64,000 nucleotides of DNA from Ariolimax columbianus (lineage: Eukaryota; Mollusca; Gastropoda; Stylommatophora; Arionidae), in NCBI GenBank assembly GCA_036924085.1, contig JAVGWX010000001.1:4878200-4942199 (forward strand), read 5' to 3'. Below, piece after piece: positions 21,326-32,984 of the stretch (its first letter is position 1; the number at the start of each line of letters is the position of its first letter). The notes below the pieces were generated by a model, which had not been told where the DNA came from, did not search any database, and saw only the letters and a program-made list of their open reading frames with translations. Made by a program: the position numbers and the translations under genes.

Positions 21326-22780
21326 ATGACAAGGATAATGTCGGCGGTCCTCATCGACAACGATGGACAGCTATTAATGTCTGTATGCCTATCTGCAGGG
21401 ACCTCGATGTGGTTTGCTCTGGCATAGTGATCGACAAAAGCGTTTGCAGCTTTTTTACCAGTGAACAAGTTTTCGCCCTGCTTGATGGTAATTTGTTTGT
21501 TTGACGGGGTTTCGTCATTCATGGCTCTGACTAGCTTCCATAGCTTGTTCCCTTCTTTGTCCAGGTTTAGGCTTTCCGTTTTGTTTTTCCAGCTCTCTCT
21601 TGCTGTTTGCTTGAGAGTATATTTGTATTTCGACGTGGCAGCTTTGAGGGCGATGTTTGCCTCCATAGATTGTTCTCGCTCTGCCATGTTCCTAGCATTT
21701 GTTACTGTATCTTCCGCTTTCTGCAACTCATCATTCCAATAGGGCTTATAGTTTGTCCTAGCCACTCTTGGGATGGTTTAAGTGGCGGCTTGCATTATTG
21801 CCTTGCTTAGGCTTTCCACCATGGGCTTCATTTTGTTGTTTCGTGTGTTGATGGTTTCACACAGCCCGTCTGTCAGGATTGCAAATCTGTCCCAGTCGGC
21901 TCGTTTGTAATTCCAATGTGGGAGCGGTTTTGTTTCCTGTGGGCCTACTTCCATATCAATGTCTAGCCTGATCGGCCTGTGGTCGCTACCTGCCAGTTGC
22001 TTTAGCACCTGGCGGTCTATTTTATGGTGTATGTCCTGTGTGGAGAAGGCCAAATCTGGAGTCGAGGTGGTATGCCATGTTCTAGAATAGAAACTAGGGC
22101 TATCCTCCGGCCTATTGATTAGGGAGAGATTTGTGTCTATCTCCCAATCTTCCACTTCGTCACCTCTGCTGTCTTGTCCGAGTATCCCCATCTCTCCGAG
22201 TGGCTGTTGAAGTCTCCAACTACTATGCAGTTGGAGTCTTTCACGTCCATACTCGAGAGCGATAGGGATTTATTTGGTGGTCCGTACAGATTGAAAATGC
22301 GGAGCTTCGTCTCTTGAGCCATTATGTCAACTCCTACAATTTATGCTTGTCTGGTGTGGTTGACAGATACCGCGCTACTCGGTATGCAGTGTTGGGTCAG
22401 TATCAGGACCCCTCCTTTGTGACCTTATCTATCGAGACGGAAGGTCTGGTATCCTCTGATTGAGAATTTATGGTTATTGTTGAGGTGCGTTTCCTGGATA
22501 CATGCCACGTCAATCTTACCTTCATGCAGGTGATGTGTTAGGGAAAACTTTTTTGTTAACGACACCCTTCGCATTCCACTGTAGTATTTTGAGGGTCTTG
22601 AGTTTTTGGTCAATAGGAGTTGCCCCATAGCCATGTGCCTTGACTCCACGACACATGGGTGGGTGACCATCAGTAGTCAAGGGTGGGCCCCTTCGAGGCG
22701 TGAGGCCCGGCACTCTCGCTGCCTGGCGGGACTCCGCAGGATGAGCGCAATACGTTTTTCTGATCGGTTGTACTTTCATC
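21325..22780 (-). pseudogene. Nimb-like LINE endonuclease and pre-RT linker
   Basis: On the - strand, successive frames encode LQWNAKGVVNKK, KIDVACIQETHL, NLYGPPNKSLSL with VVGDFNSHSERWG, a SPSFYSRTWHTTSTPDLAFS block and LAGSDHRPIRLDI, the ordered motifs of an EEP endonuclease. A linker follows (YWNDELQKAEDTVTNARN) and a pre-RT segment ending near 21325. Frameshifts at about 22425, 22150 and 21780 break the frame. Confidence 0.87.
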
Positions 22781-23690
22781 ATACTGCGATTTACGTTGCC
22801 CTATTTTGTTAGGCTTGTGGCCCCGTGCATCCGATTTCAACAGGCGTTTCTGTAGAGATGCCACCCTTAGCCTTTGGCTGTCCCCATCCTATCTGGAAGG
22901 CAGCAGTTGTTTATGATCAGAGTTGTCTCTCTTATGGAAGTTGTCTTACCAGACTAACGAGTCTTCACTACTCGTGTCTATAGGGTGCGGTGATGATATA
23001 TGAGATGATATATGATATGGACTGGTTTACCCGGAAGAGAGGCAGTCCAGTGTGTCTGTACCCCAGGATCGTCACGTCCTGCCAGAAACGTAGCATTTGC
23101 ATGTGAGTGGGGTATCTCTTTGCTCCCTTTATTTTCTTGGCTTCTATGCAGGGATGGTACGGCTAGCATTCCCCTCCACCTGGGATGTTGACACAGTGGG
23201 GCAGGTGTGCAATGTCCGCTAGTCTGCATCTCTTCTGCGACCATTGGTATGGCTGATAGCGTATAGAGGTAGATATCGAAGTAGAGGTGCATTTAACCAG
23301 GGGACAAGCCTGGTAATGTCACGGAGATGTTGTTCGCCTGGTTTGCGGACATGTCTCGTGGTCAAGGAGTGAATCTCGACAGTTCACAGTGAGGTGGCTG
23401 CTCTACTGTTTTCGACACCCCGACCAAGAACTAAGTCTTATGTTGATGGTTTCGCACCCCATCGCCGTATAGGGTGAGCAGCTATCCGCCCGCTTTGATC
23501 AGCGGATGGGAGAGACCTCTTTCTGTGGCTCGACCTGGTAGGGTTGAGGCGCGATCCCCAGGTCCCTACCATATCGCAGCCTCCCATTGCAGTGGTGCTG
23601 AGAATTTGGGCGGGATTCCGGCTAACAGGCGTCCGGTCGTAATCCCTCACATGGTAGCCTCGCGCCATTGGCTTATCAGCCTGGTACGTG
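22780..23690 (-). other. 5' UTR-like part of composite copy 2
   Basis: Homologous to 300-1260 in copy 1 with scattered differences and small indels. No protein conserved between the copies. Confidence 0.55.
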
Positions 23691-24211
23691 AACCGAATGT
23701 CTGCGGTTCCTCTCGAGTTGAGAAGGATTTCCGTAGCAACGCCCTGTCATTTGTAGGGTAAAACTGACCTGTCTTCCGATGGTCTATTTCCAGCACCCGT
23801 TCATTTTTGGCCAGGACGAATTAATCGATGGCTTTTATTTGTCCATGACCAGGTATCTGGAGCCTGCGGTTTCCGCGGTGTTAAGTCACGGTTTTCGTAG
23901 CGATCCTTCATTAGAAGGTTAGAGAGCTGACCTGTCTTCCGTGGGTCTAATACCAGCACATGTTCACTATTAGACCCAACGAAAGTGCTCTCGATTTGTC
24001 AGTCGTTCTACAGTGTTTGCGTGTTGAGTCAAATTATGCCGCTGGCTCCACTCCTGATAGTGCTCTTCCGTCAATTCCTTTATCAGACACTGAATGCAGA
24101 CCAACCGAGCCACAGAGGGCATAATCCCAGATTTCTGAGGGTCTAAATCCAGCATCATTTCCATATTAGACCCAAGGAAAGTGGTCTCGGATGTCAGTCA
24201 TTTCAGTGTTG
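23690..24211 (-). repeat. Degenerate monomers with 18S-derived segment, copy 2
   Basis: A shorter version of the copy 1 monomer block: one extra 18S-derived segment (about 24058-24085) instead of two. GGTCTAAT/ATTAGACC hairpins are seen near 23943-23975 and, degenerate, near 24138-24170. The difference in monomer number between copies resembles variable monomer count in some LINE promoters. Confidence 0.6.
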
Positions 24212-24236
24212 GCCGTCTTGAGTCAAACTAAGCCGC

Positions 24237-24273
<37 letters not shown>

Positions 24274-25438
24274 GTAAGTTTCAGCTTTGCAACCATACTT
24301 CCCCCGTAACCCAAACACATTGGTTTCCCGGAAGCTGCCCGCAGAGTCATCGAAGCAACTCCTGCGGATCGCTAGTCGGTATCGTTTATGGTTAGAACTA
24401 CGACGGTATCTGATTCGCGCCTCTGACTTTCGTTCTTGATTAATAAAAACATTCTTGACAAATAATTTCGCAGTAGCTCGTCTTGCGGCGATCCAAGAAT
24501 TTCACCTCTAACGCCGCAATACGAATGTCCCCGTTTGTCCCTGTTAATCATTACCTCCAGTTCCGAAAACCAACAAAATAGAACTGAGGTCCTATTCCAT
24601 TATTCATGCACCATTATTCAGGCAGCCGAGGCCTGCTCTAATTTTGTTCAAAGTAAACGCTCCGGCCACCCAGGACGCTCAGCGAAGAGCACCCGCGGGA
24701 GAGAGCCGGCAGACGGTAGGACAGGAGACAACGGGCAGTGAACCGGCGCGAGCCGGACCGCCCGCCTGCGCCTGAGATCCAACTACGAGCTTTTTAACTG
24801 CAACAACTTTAATATACGCTATTGGAGCTGGAATTACCGCGGCTGCTGGCACCAGACTTGCCCTCCAATAGATCCTTGTTAAAGGGTTTAAAGTGTACTC
24901 ATTCCAATTACGGGGTCTCGAAAGAGTCCCGTATTGTTATTTTTCGTCACTACCTCCCCGTGCCGGGAGTGAGTAAGTTGCGCGCCTGCTGCCTTCCTTG
25001 GATGTGGTAGCCGTTTCTCATGCTCCCTCTCCGGAATCGAACCCTGATTCCCCTTTACCCGTAAGAAACATGGTAGGCATGTCACGTACCATCGACATTT
25101 GATAGGGCAGACATTTGAAAGATGCGTCGCCGGCACATGAGGCCATGCGATCAGCACAAAGTTATCCAGAGTCACCAGTGGGGACGCCGCAACCCCGCGA
25201 GGGGAAACGACGATTGGTTTTGAACTAATAAAAGCGCTCTTTCCGCGAGGGTCGGAGCTTGGTAAGCATGTATTAGCTCTAGAATTGCCACAGTTATCCA
25301 AGTAGGATCGTGTCATCTAAGGAACCTCGACTGATTTAATGAGCCCTTCGCGGTTTCACCGTGAGACAGTGTGAACTTAGACATGCATGGCTTAATCTTT
25401 GAGACAAGCATATGACTACTGGCAGGATCAACCAGATA
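24212..25438 (-). pseudogene. 18S rRNA 5' portion, copy 2
   Basis: Same content and same 3' break as copy 1 (homology ends at the CTCAA(C/G)ACGG segment). It carries mutations at otherwise universal sites, for example in the CTTAATTTGACTCAACACG region at about 24212-24235, so it is not a functional rRNA gene. The V4 region lies at about 24650-24785. Confidence 0.92.
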
Positions 25439-26065
25439 TCTGTCGGAGACGTACGTAGCGCACACCCCGGTCGGCGGAGGACGGGTGTGTAAAAAGCCTC
25501 ACTGGGACGGCCGCAGGGACCGACTGACGGAACGGACGGACGGTTGTTCCACCCGTCCCTCACTCCGTCGACCTAGGACAGCCTGACAGGGGCCCCTACA
25601 CGCACCAGACGACCGACCGATCGGGCTTGCTCGAGGAGGGATGGCAGCGCTCTGTGCAGAACGGATCCCAACGACCTCGGCGATGAATTTCACTGGGACT
25701 AGAGACAATTTGGCCTGCCGGCCTGCCCTTCTCCCGAGGGTTGGTCCCCGGGAGAACACAGGGCCTTCAGGCACGATTCCTACTTTACATTTGCCGGTCA
25801 CAAGCTCTTTGCGAGAGTCTGACAACCAGCGAGACGAACTGTCGAGCTCTGCTATAAGCCTTAGATAAATGACCACGGACTGACAACGTTTCTCGATACG
25901 GACCAGAGCAGCGCACCTCGGTGGAGGAGACGCCAAAAAAGGGAAGGCGAGCGGAAGGGGAAGGCGAGCGAGCGTTTTCCGCAAGCTCGCGCTATCGCTC
26001 CGCCTGGCGGGACTGAGATCGCTTTACGGACACTGATTGAAATTGAGTCGCGGCGGCGAGACAAC
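25439..26065 (-). other. Pre-rRNA leader (5' ETS), extended in copy 2
   Basis: Upstream of 18S on the - strand. The part to 25735 matches copy 1; 25736-26065 is unique to copy 2 and is GC-rich with GGAAGGCGAGCG direct repeats (about 25941-25975). It ends where the 37-bp minisatellite resumes. A Pol I promoter could lie here but cannot be recognised by eye. Confidence 0.55.
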
Positions 26066-27045
26066 TACCCCAGATTGACACTGATTTAACGTCCTGGTCA
26101 GTATATTTTGTCTGACCCTGATTTAACGTTCTGGTCAGTATATTGTGTCTGACCCTGATTTAACGTCCTGGTCAGTACATTGTGTCTGACCCTGATTTAA
26201 CGTCCTGGCCACTATATTGTTTCTGACCCTGATTTAACGTCCTGGTCAGTTTATTGTGTCTGACCCTGATTTAACGTCCTGGTCTGTATATTGTGTCTGA
26301 CCGTGATTTAACGTCCTGGTCAGTATATTGTGTCTGACCCTGATTTAACGTCCTGGTCAGTATATTGTGTCTGACCCTGATTTAACGTCCTGGTCAGTAT
26401 ATTGTGTCTGACCCTGATTTAACGTCCTGGCCAGTATATTGTGTCTGACCCTGATTTAACGTCCTGGATAGTTTATTGTGTCTGACCCTGATTTAACGTC
26501 CTGGTCAGTATATTGTGTCTGACCCTGATTTAACGTCCTGGTCAGTATATTGTGTTTGACCCTGATTTAACGTCCTGGTCAGTAGGTTGTGCCTGACCCT
26601 GATTCAACGTCCTGGACAGCGGGACAGTAGATTATGCCTGACCCTGATTCAACGTCCTGGACAGTTGGACAGTAGATTATGTCTGACCCTGATTCAACGT
26701 TCTGGACAGCTGGACAATAGATTATGCCTGATCCTGATTCAACGTCCTGGACAGCTGGACAGTAGATTGTGCCTTACCCTGATTCAACGTTCTAGACAGT
26801 AGATTGTGTCTGACCCTGATTTAACGTCCTGGTCAGTAGGTTGTGCCTGACCCGGATTCAACGTCCTGGACAGCTGGACAGTAGATTATGCCTCACTCTG
26901 GTTCAACGTTCTGGACAGTAGATTGTGTCTTACCCTGATTCAACGTTCTGGACAGCTGGACAGTAGATTGTGTCTGACCCTGATTCAACGTTCTGGACAG
27001 CTGGACAGTAGATTATGCCTGACCCTGATTTAAAGTCATGGTCAG
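26066..27045 (+). repeat. 37-bp minisatellite, right part after insertion
   Basis: Same unit as 15745-18250. The right third (from about 26580) switches to a diverged variant with GGACAGCTGGACAGTAGATTATGCC insertions. Edge degeneration suggests this is the original array end. Confidence 0.93.
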
Positions 27046-27074
27046 TAGGTTGTGCATTACATGTTTTGATGTGC

Positions 27075-27390
27075 CGTTGACAGTAACTAGAATGTGGAGG
27101 CAGTGTTCACTGTAAGATAGAATGTGGAGACAGTGTTCACTGTAAGCTAGAATGAAGGGAAAGTGTTCACTGTAAGCTAGAATGTGGAGGCAGTGTTAAT
27201 TGTAAGTTAGAATAAAGGGGAAAGTGTTCACTGTAAGTTAGAATAAAGGGGGAAGTGTTCACTGTAAGTTAGAATAAAGGGGGAAGTGTTCACTGTAAGT
27301 TAGAATAAAGGGGGAAGTGTTCACTGTAAGTTAGAATAAAGGGGGAAGTGTTCACTGTAAGTTAGAATAAAGGGGGAAGTGTTTACTGTA
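27075..27390 (+). repeat. Minisatellite, ~31-bp unit, about 10 copies
   Basis: Unit: GTTAGAATAAAGGGGGAAGTGTTCACTGTAA; the left copies have AATGTGGAGGCAGTGTTCAC instead. No coding potential. Confidence 0.92.
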
Positions 27391-27424
27391 AGCAACGTCG
27401 TCAAGATAGAGTTCAGTATTGTGC

Positions 27425-27830
27425 CCCACCCTATACCTACCTGGTGTCCAAACAAATGGTGCCTTGGATCCTTGTGCCCTACATCTGGTGTCCAAACATG
27501 GTGCCTTAGATCCTTGTGCCCTACACCTGGTGTCCAAACATATGGTGCCTTGGATCTTTGTGCCATACAACTGGTGTTCAAACATATGGTACCTTGGATC
27601 CTCGTGCACTACACCTGGTGTCCAAACATATGGTACCTTGGATCCTTGTGCACTACACCTGGTGTCCAAACATATGGTACCTTGGAGCCTCGTGCACTAC
27701 ACATGGTGTCCAAACATATGGTACATTGGATCCTTGTACACTATACCTGGTGTCCAAACATATGGTGCCTTGGATCCTTGCACACTATACCTGGTATCCA
27801 AACATATGGTGCCTTGCCTGTTTCTCTCTT
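27425..27830 (+). repeat. Minisatellite, 44-bp unit, about 9 copies
   Basis: Unit contains TGGTGTCCAAACATATGGTA and CCTTGGATCCTTGTGCACTA. Three + frames and the - strand stay open through it (up to ~200 codons). The peptides are imperfect repeats (CPNIWYLGSL) without any recognisable family, so I take them as artefacts. Confidence 0.9.
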
Positions 27831-28109
27831 TCAACTTCTGATGCGACGTTTGTTCGTGCCTCGGGTTGTGCTATGCCGATTATGGAGTATGTTTTTTTCA
27901 GTAGGAGTAAGTTTTATGTATTCTGTAACTATACGACAAATCTAATTTATTGCTGTATAATAAGTTTGACATCTGCAGAGTTGTTCCAAACGGACGCGGC
28001 GTCAAGAATAGTAATACTGCTAATCTACTCAAACAGTACTCTGGCACAATCTACACAAAATAAGACTGCTCCAAGATCCCAGAACCCATATATATTTCCA
28101 AAGGGACAT

Positions 28110-29480
28110 TAATACAGAGGGATTAAGATCAATATGTATTACGGAGGAAATGGTTTTTAAGCAACTGGCGGGGCTGAAATTGGATAAATAGCCGGGTCAA
28201 GGTGGTATTCATCCAAAATTGCTGTTTGGAATTAGAGAAATGTTTGATAAAGCCATTAACTAAATTATGATCTAAATCACTTGCGAAGGTGATTGTTCCA
28301 GGGAATTGGAAAGATACAGGATACTCTTGTCCAAAAACGAGAAAAAAAAATCAGATCGATCAAATTATATACTGGTGAGTTTAAAGAGCACAGCCATTAC
28401 ATTGTTTGTCAATAATAAAATAAAACATTGTAATGCATTTAGACAAGTTTAATCTAATCAGGAATAGTCAGCATGGGCTTACTAATGGGAGATCGTGCTT
28501 AACAAATATATTAGAATTCATGGAAGAGGTTACCAAAATGATAGATAAAGGGGAGCCAGTGGATTTTATTTATCTATATTTTACAAAGGCCTGTGATAGA
28601 GCAACTCATGAAAATTGTGAAAGCTATGCAAAAGTTTCTTATCTATTGCAGAAGTGAATATATTGAGGTCCGATTTCGATAACATTCGGATTGGTCTGAG
28701 AGCTCACAAATGGAGTTTAATATAGATAAATGTACAGTCATCCACATGGGTAGATCCAATATGGAACATAATTACAGAATGGGAGAGAACAATATTAAAA
28801 AGATAGAAAAGGAAAGGGACATAGAGGTTATAATAGATCAAACAGGTAAGGTGAGTGAGCAAGTCTAGTAGTAGTGAACATGGCAAATGCAATGTTAGGT
28901 ATGATAAAAAGAAATATTAAAAATAGGAGCATGAAAGTGATAGTCAAACTTCATAAATCATTAGTTAGACCTAGATTGCAGTACTGTGTACAGGTGTAGA
29001 ATCCTTATCGTAGAGGAGATATAAACATGCTGGAAAGGATACAAAGACGAACGACACAACTGATAATGGCATTCCAGAATGACAGTTATGAGGAAAGAAC
29101 AATCGGCCTACAGTGCCTAGAAAAGAGAAGAACTCGAGGTGATTTAATATAGGTTTATAAGAAAATCTAGGGAAAAGATAAATTAGACTATAAAAGGTTT
29201 TTCAAAATACATCCGCCTACTAGAACAAAGGGCACAGTCATTCATTAATTTAAAAAAGTCCCAGATTTGATATCATGAAATAATAGTTTAGCCAGAGAGT
29301 GATTAATGCTTGGAATCCATTGCCACAGGAAATAGTAGAGGCAGGGCGAAATAATGCATTCAATAATAGATTGGATGCGCATAGTTATTTTTAGATCAAG
29401 TGAATGTAAAAGAAACTGGGTGTATACAGACTGCAGAGTTTTATAAACTATGTAAAGACGTTACGTTCGTTTACAAACGC
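28110..29480 (+). mobile_element. CR1-like LINE, degenerate RT
   Basis: In changing frames: PGQGGIHPKLLFG (RT start), LIRNSQHGLTNGRSCLTNILEF, VDFIYLYFTKACD (the FxKAFD region), then a gap, [17 protein letters not shown], a SLVRPRLQYCVQ block, [14 protein letters not shown], and the LEKRRTRGDLI tail. The catalytic FADD segment is deleted, and stops and frameshifts are frequent. The 3' end is related to the fragments at 6860, 8090, 45930 and 55897. Confidence 0.85.
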
Positions 29481-29539
29481 AAAGAGAATCAGAAATCTTG
29501 TGAAAACCTTTAGGAAATCTGTCTTCTGTCAATCGCTTA

Positions 29540-30570
29540 CAACATTCTAGTTCATGTTGTGCTCAACCACTTTACAAATCCTCGTGAGCAGGTGCTACTT
29601 CAAGAGAGCCAAGGTGGTTTCAGAGCTGGATCACAAACTGTCAACATGATGTTGCAGCTCGACAAATGCCCAGAATTACATCATAACTTGTACATGACTT
29701 TTGTTGGCCTGACCAACGCCTTTAATTCTGCCAACATGGCGAAATTTGACTATCCTGACAAATTCATCAAAGATGTCCGTTAGTTTCATTATGGTATGCC
29801 GGCTGGTATACTGAAGGATGTTTAACTGTCTGAAGCTTTCACATATTTGTTATAGCCACACATGGTTGTGTGCTTACCTGAATACTCTTTTGTATGGAAT
29901 GTGCTGCCATTGTCTCTCTGACGTACGTATCAGAGATAGGACGGAAGAGAAGTTTGACAATCTGAGGCCCATAAGTCCCTCACAAAGGGGATAGAAACAT
30001 TGATGTTACAGTAGATCTCCTCTTTACTGATGACTATGGATTTCCCCTTGTTGAGAACCGGGCATGCAGACCTTCATGAATGAGTTTTCAGCTCGGTACA
30101 CTAGCTTTGGTCTCACCGTCAGGACAAAGAGAACGGAAGTAATGTTTCTACCTGCTCCTGGGACAGCATGCAACCAACCAAACATCACTGTACCAGACAG
30201 CATCTGCAAACAGCTGATAGCTTTACTTTCTTTGGCTGTACGCTCACAAGAGAAGCGAATATCGATTCTCGGGTCCACAACAAAACCATTAAGACAGGTA
30301 CAGCTTTTAAAAATGTTTGGAAACCACAAAAATCAGTGTTGCCACCAAGATGAAATTGTATCATTCTGTTGCGATGACCACCTTCTAAGCGCATGCAAAG
30401 CATAGCGTCTACAACCAACATGTCAGAATCCTCAAGCATTTCCACGTAAGCTGAATCAGTACGCAGTTCCGCTAGGTAGAAAATGGACCGAATTCTAAAG
30501 TCCTCAACAGGGCAAGACTCTCACATCGCTTCACCGAGCCACATGTGTCGGTGGGTTGTTTTAATAGGGA
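29540..30570 (+). mobile_element. CFDP2/RTE-like LINE, degenerate RT fragments
   Basis: Shows LLQESQGGFRAGSQTVNMML and TFVGLTNAFNSANM (RT motifs), then after a deletion MQTFMNEFSARYTSFGLTV, KRTEVMFLPAPGTACNQP and an LTREANIDSRVHN block. These match the organisation of the element at 18822-21325 but with a different sequence, so a second member of that family. Broken by many stops. Confidence 0.8.
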
Positions 30571-30574
30571 TTAA

Positions 30575-31375
30575 CGCTAACCAAAGTGAAGCTGTACAGT
30601 GCCCTCAGAGCACGCTAACCAAAGTGTAGATGTACAGTGGGCTTATAGCAACGCTAACCAAAGTGAAGCTGTACAGTGGGCTCAGAGCACGCTAACCAAA
30701 GTGAAGCTGTACAGTGGGCTTAGAGCACGCTAACCAAAGTGAAGCTGTACAGTGGGCTCATAGCACGCTAACCAAAGTGAAGCTGTACAGTGGGCTCAGA
30801 GCACGCTAACCAAAGTGAAGCTGTACAGTGGGCTCAGAGCACGCTAACCAAATTGAAGCTGTACAGTGGGCTCAAAGCACGCTAACCAAAGTGAAGCTGT
30901 ACAGTGGGCTCATAGCACGCTAACCAAAGTGAAGCTGTACAGTAGGCTCAGAGCACGCTAACCAAAGTGAAGCTGTACAGTGGGCTCAGAGCACGCTAAC
31001 CAAAGTGTAGCCGAATAGTGAGCTCAGAGCACGCTACCGAAGTGTAGCCGTACAGTGAGCTTAGAACACGCTAACCAAAGTGTAGCCGTATAGTGAGCTC
31101 AGAGCACACTAACAAAAGTGTAGCCGTACAGTGAGCTTAGAGCACGCTAACCAAAGTGTAGCAGTACAGTGAGCTTAGAGCACGCTAACCAAAGTGTAGC
31201 AGTACAGTGAGCTTAGAGCACGCTAACCAAAGTGTAGCTGTACAGTGAGCTTAGAGCACGCTAACCAAAGTGTAGCAGTATAGTGAGCTCAGAGCACGCT
31301 AACCAAAGTGTAGCTGTACAGTGAGCTCAGAGCACGCTAACCAAAGTGTAGCTGTACAGTGAGCTCAGAGCATGG
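30575..31375 (+). repeat. Minisatellite, 38-bp unit, about 21 copies
   Basis: Unit: AGAGCACGCTAACCAAAGTG plus AAGCTGTACAGTGGGCTC. Left half has AAGCTGTACAGTGGG, right half TAGC(C/A/T)GTACAGTGAG, showing two amplification phases. It begins directly after the LINE fragment. Confidence 0.95.
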
Positions 31376-31489
31376 AAAAGGCCCACAGGAGGATATAACA
31401 TGTGTTGAAAGGCTCAATGAAAGTGTTTCTGAATAGTTTCACCATCTTCACTGAATATGTTTAATTTGTATGTATGGAGTTTGTGTGTG

Positions 31490-31850
31490 CGGGCCTATGT
31501 GTGTGTGTGTGTGTTTGTATATATGTGTGTGTGTGTTTTTGTATGTGTATATGTGTGGTTGTATGTGTGTATGTATGTTTGCGCGCGTATGTGTGTGTGT
31601 TTGTTGGTGTGTGTGTTTGTATGTGTGTGTGTGTGTTTGTATATGTGTGTTTGCATGTGTGTGTGTGTGTGTTTGCGCGCGTATGTGTGTGTGTTTGTAT
31701 GTGTGTGTGTGTTTGTATGTGTGTATTTGTATGTGTGTGTGTGTTTGCATGTGTGTGTCTTTGTATGTGGGTGTATGTGCGTATGTGTGTTTGTATATGT
31801 GTATGTGTGTGTGTGTGTGCGTGCGTATGTGTGTGTGTGTGCGTGTCTAC
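31490..31850 (+). repeat. GT-rich cryptic microsatellite
   Basis: Interrupted (GT)n with TTTGTATGTG and TTGCGCGCGTATG variants. Long Cys/Val and Thr/His open frames on both strands come from the dinucleotide repeat only. Confidence 0.95.
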
Positions 31851-32070
31851 AAAAAATCCACAAACACGCTTGTTTAAAACAAAAAATTGTCGAATATCAA
31901 CGCACGTGTAAGGTCAAATAAAGGGCAGAACACATTATTAGATATAACAAGGGACATTGATTTCCAGTTACCCTATAGCTCTTGGTTTTAATTAGCTTGT
32001 TTTGGTTACATTTAAATCCGGGATGGTTTGGAGGTGGGGTGGATTAAATGTCCTTTATCAGAAGTTGATT
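31851..32070. other. Spacer, nothing recognised
   Basis: Unique sequence between two repeat arrays. Confidence 0.4.
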
Positions 32071-32079
32071 TTACGTAAT

Positions 32080-32215
32080 ATCCCAAGCCTGGTTTAAGTC
32101 AATTTTCCGACCCTGCTTTCAAGTCCTCCGACCCCTGGTTTAAGTCCAATTCCCCGACCCATGGTTCAAGTCAAGTTTCCCTACCTCTAGTTTGTCAAGT
32201 TTTCCGACCCTTCGG
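32080..32215 (+). repeat. Degenerate ~29-bp tandem repeat, about 5 copies
   Basis: Loose repeats of GGTTTAAGTCAATTTTCCGACCC; weakly conserved. Confidence 0.7.
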
Positions 32216-32509
32216 ACGGATGGTACGAAGCTTCCTGGTTTTCCGTCTATCTTTGGCTTTGAAAAGATAAGCAAAATAGATTCGAGCAGTGACCCTCTAT
32301 AATATCACCTGCATCAAATCCAAACACATCGTTATGCACAAAGCTGGTGTCAACGCCATTCTTTGACTTTTTACGTAAAGCCGACATAAACGTTATTCAA
32401 GCATTATTATTTAATTAAACCTTTACCAAAACTCTTCACTCTTACACAAAAAACCGACATCAAAGGCCTTCACCGTAAACAAAATATACTTCACATACCA
32501 TCACTATGC

Positions 32510-32805
32510 ACGCAATGTACATCAAATCCCTTTACTGTACCAACACTCACATCAAATCCCTTCACTTTACCAGAACTCACATCAAATCCCTTTACTGTAC
32601 CAACACTCACATCAAATCCCTTCACTTTACCAGAACTCACATCAAATCCCTTTACTGTACCAACACTCACATCAAATCCCTTCACTTTACCAAAACTCAC
32701 ACAAAAGACCTTCCCTTTACAAAAACTCACATCAAATCCCTTCACTGTACAAAAACTCACATCAAAGCCCTTCATGGAACAAAAACTCACATCAAAGCCC
32801 TTCAC
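32510..32805 (+). repeat. Minisatellite, 30-bp unit, about 10 copies
   Basis: Units alternate between two types, ACTCACATCAAATCCCTTCA... and ...CCCTTTACTGTACCAACACTCAC, giving a 60-bp super-period in the left half. Open frames on both strands are artefacts of the period. Confidence 0.92.
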
Positions 32806-32897
32806 TTGTACCCAAACCCGTTCATATTTACACCAATCCTTCCTAGTAACACAAATACCATGTGGTAGTCGTTCGCTGCTTCTTGTTCAGAGCTAGA

Positions 32898-32984
32898 GCC
32901 CTCATTATCTGCCCATTCAATGCTCTCTATGAAGGACGGAGCCCTCATTATCTGCCCATTCAATGCTCTCTATGAAGGACGGAG
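32898..32984 (+). repeat. 43-bp perfect tandem duplication
   Basis: GCCCTCATTATCTGCCCATT begins at 32898 and 32941; the two copies are essentially identical. Confidence 0.9.

Larger units (their letters stand above)
18251..26065 (-). mobile_element. Composite 18S-rDNA/Nimb-like LINE, copy 2, inserted in the 37-bp array
   Basis: Bounded on both sides by the 37-bp minisatellite. In - orientation: leader (26065-25439), 18S 5' part (25438-24212), monomers and 5' UTR (24211-about 22780), endonuclease and linker of a Nimb-like LINE (22780-21325), then the RNase H/3' end of the same LINE type (18822-18251) with a GAAGAA-rich 3' tail abutting the array. The RT core is missing; a different LINE in + orientation fills 18822-21325. 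Target-site duplications cannot be read inside a tandem array. Confidence 0.75.

Noticed and set aside
31457..31921. Cysteine/valine-rich open frames
   Set aside because: Translation of an interrupted (GT)n microsatellite.
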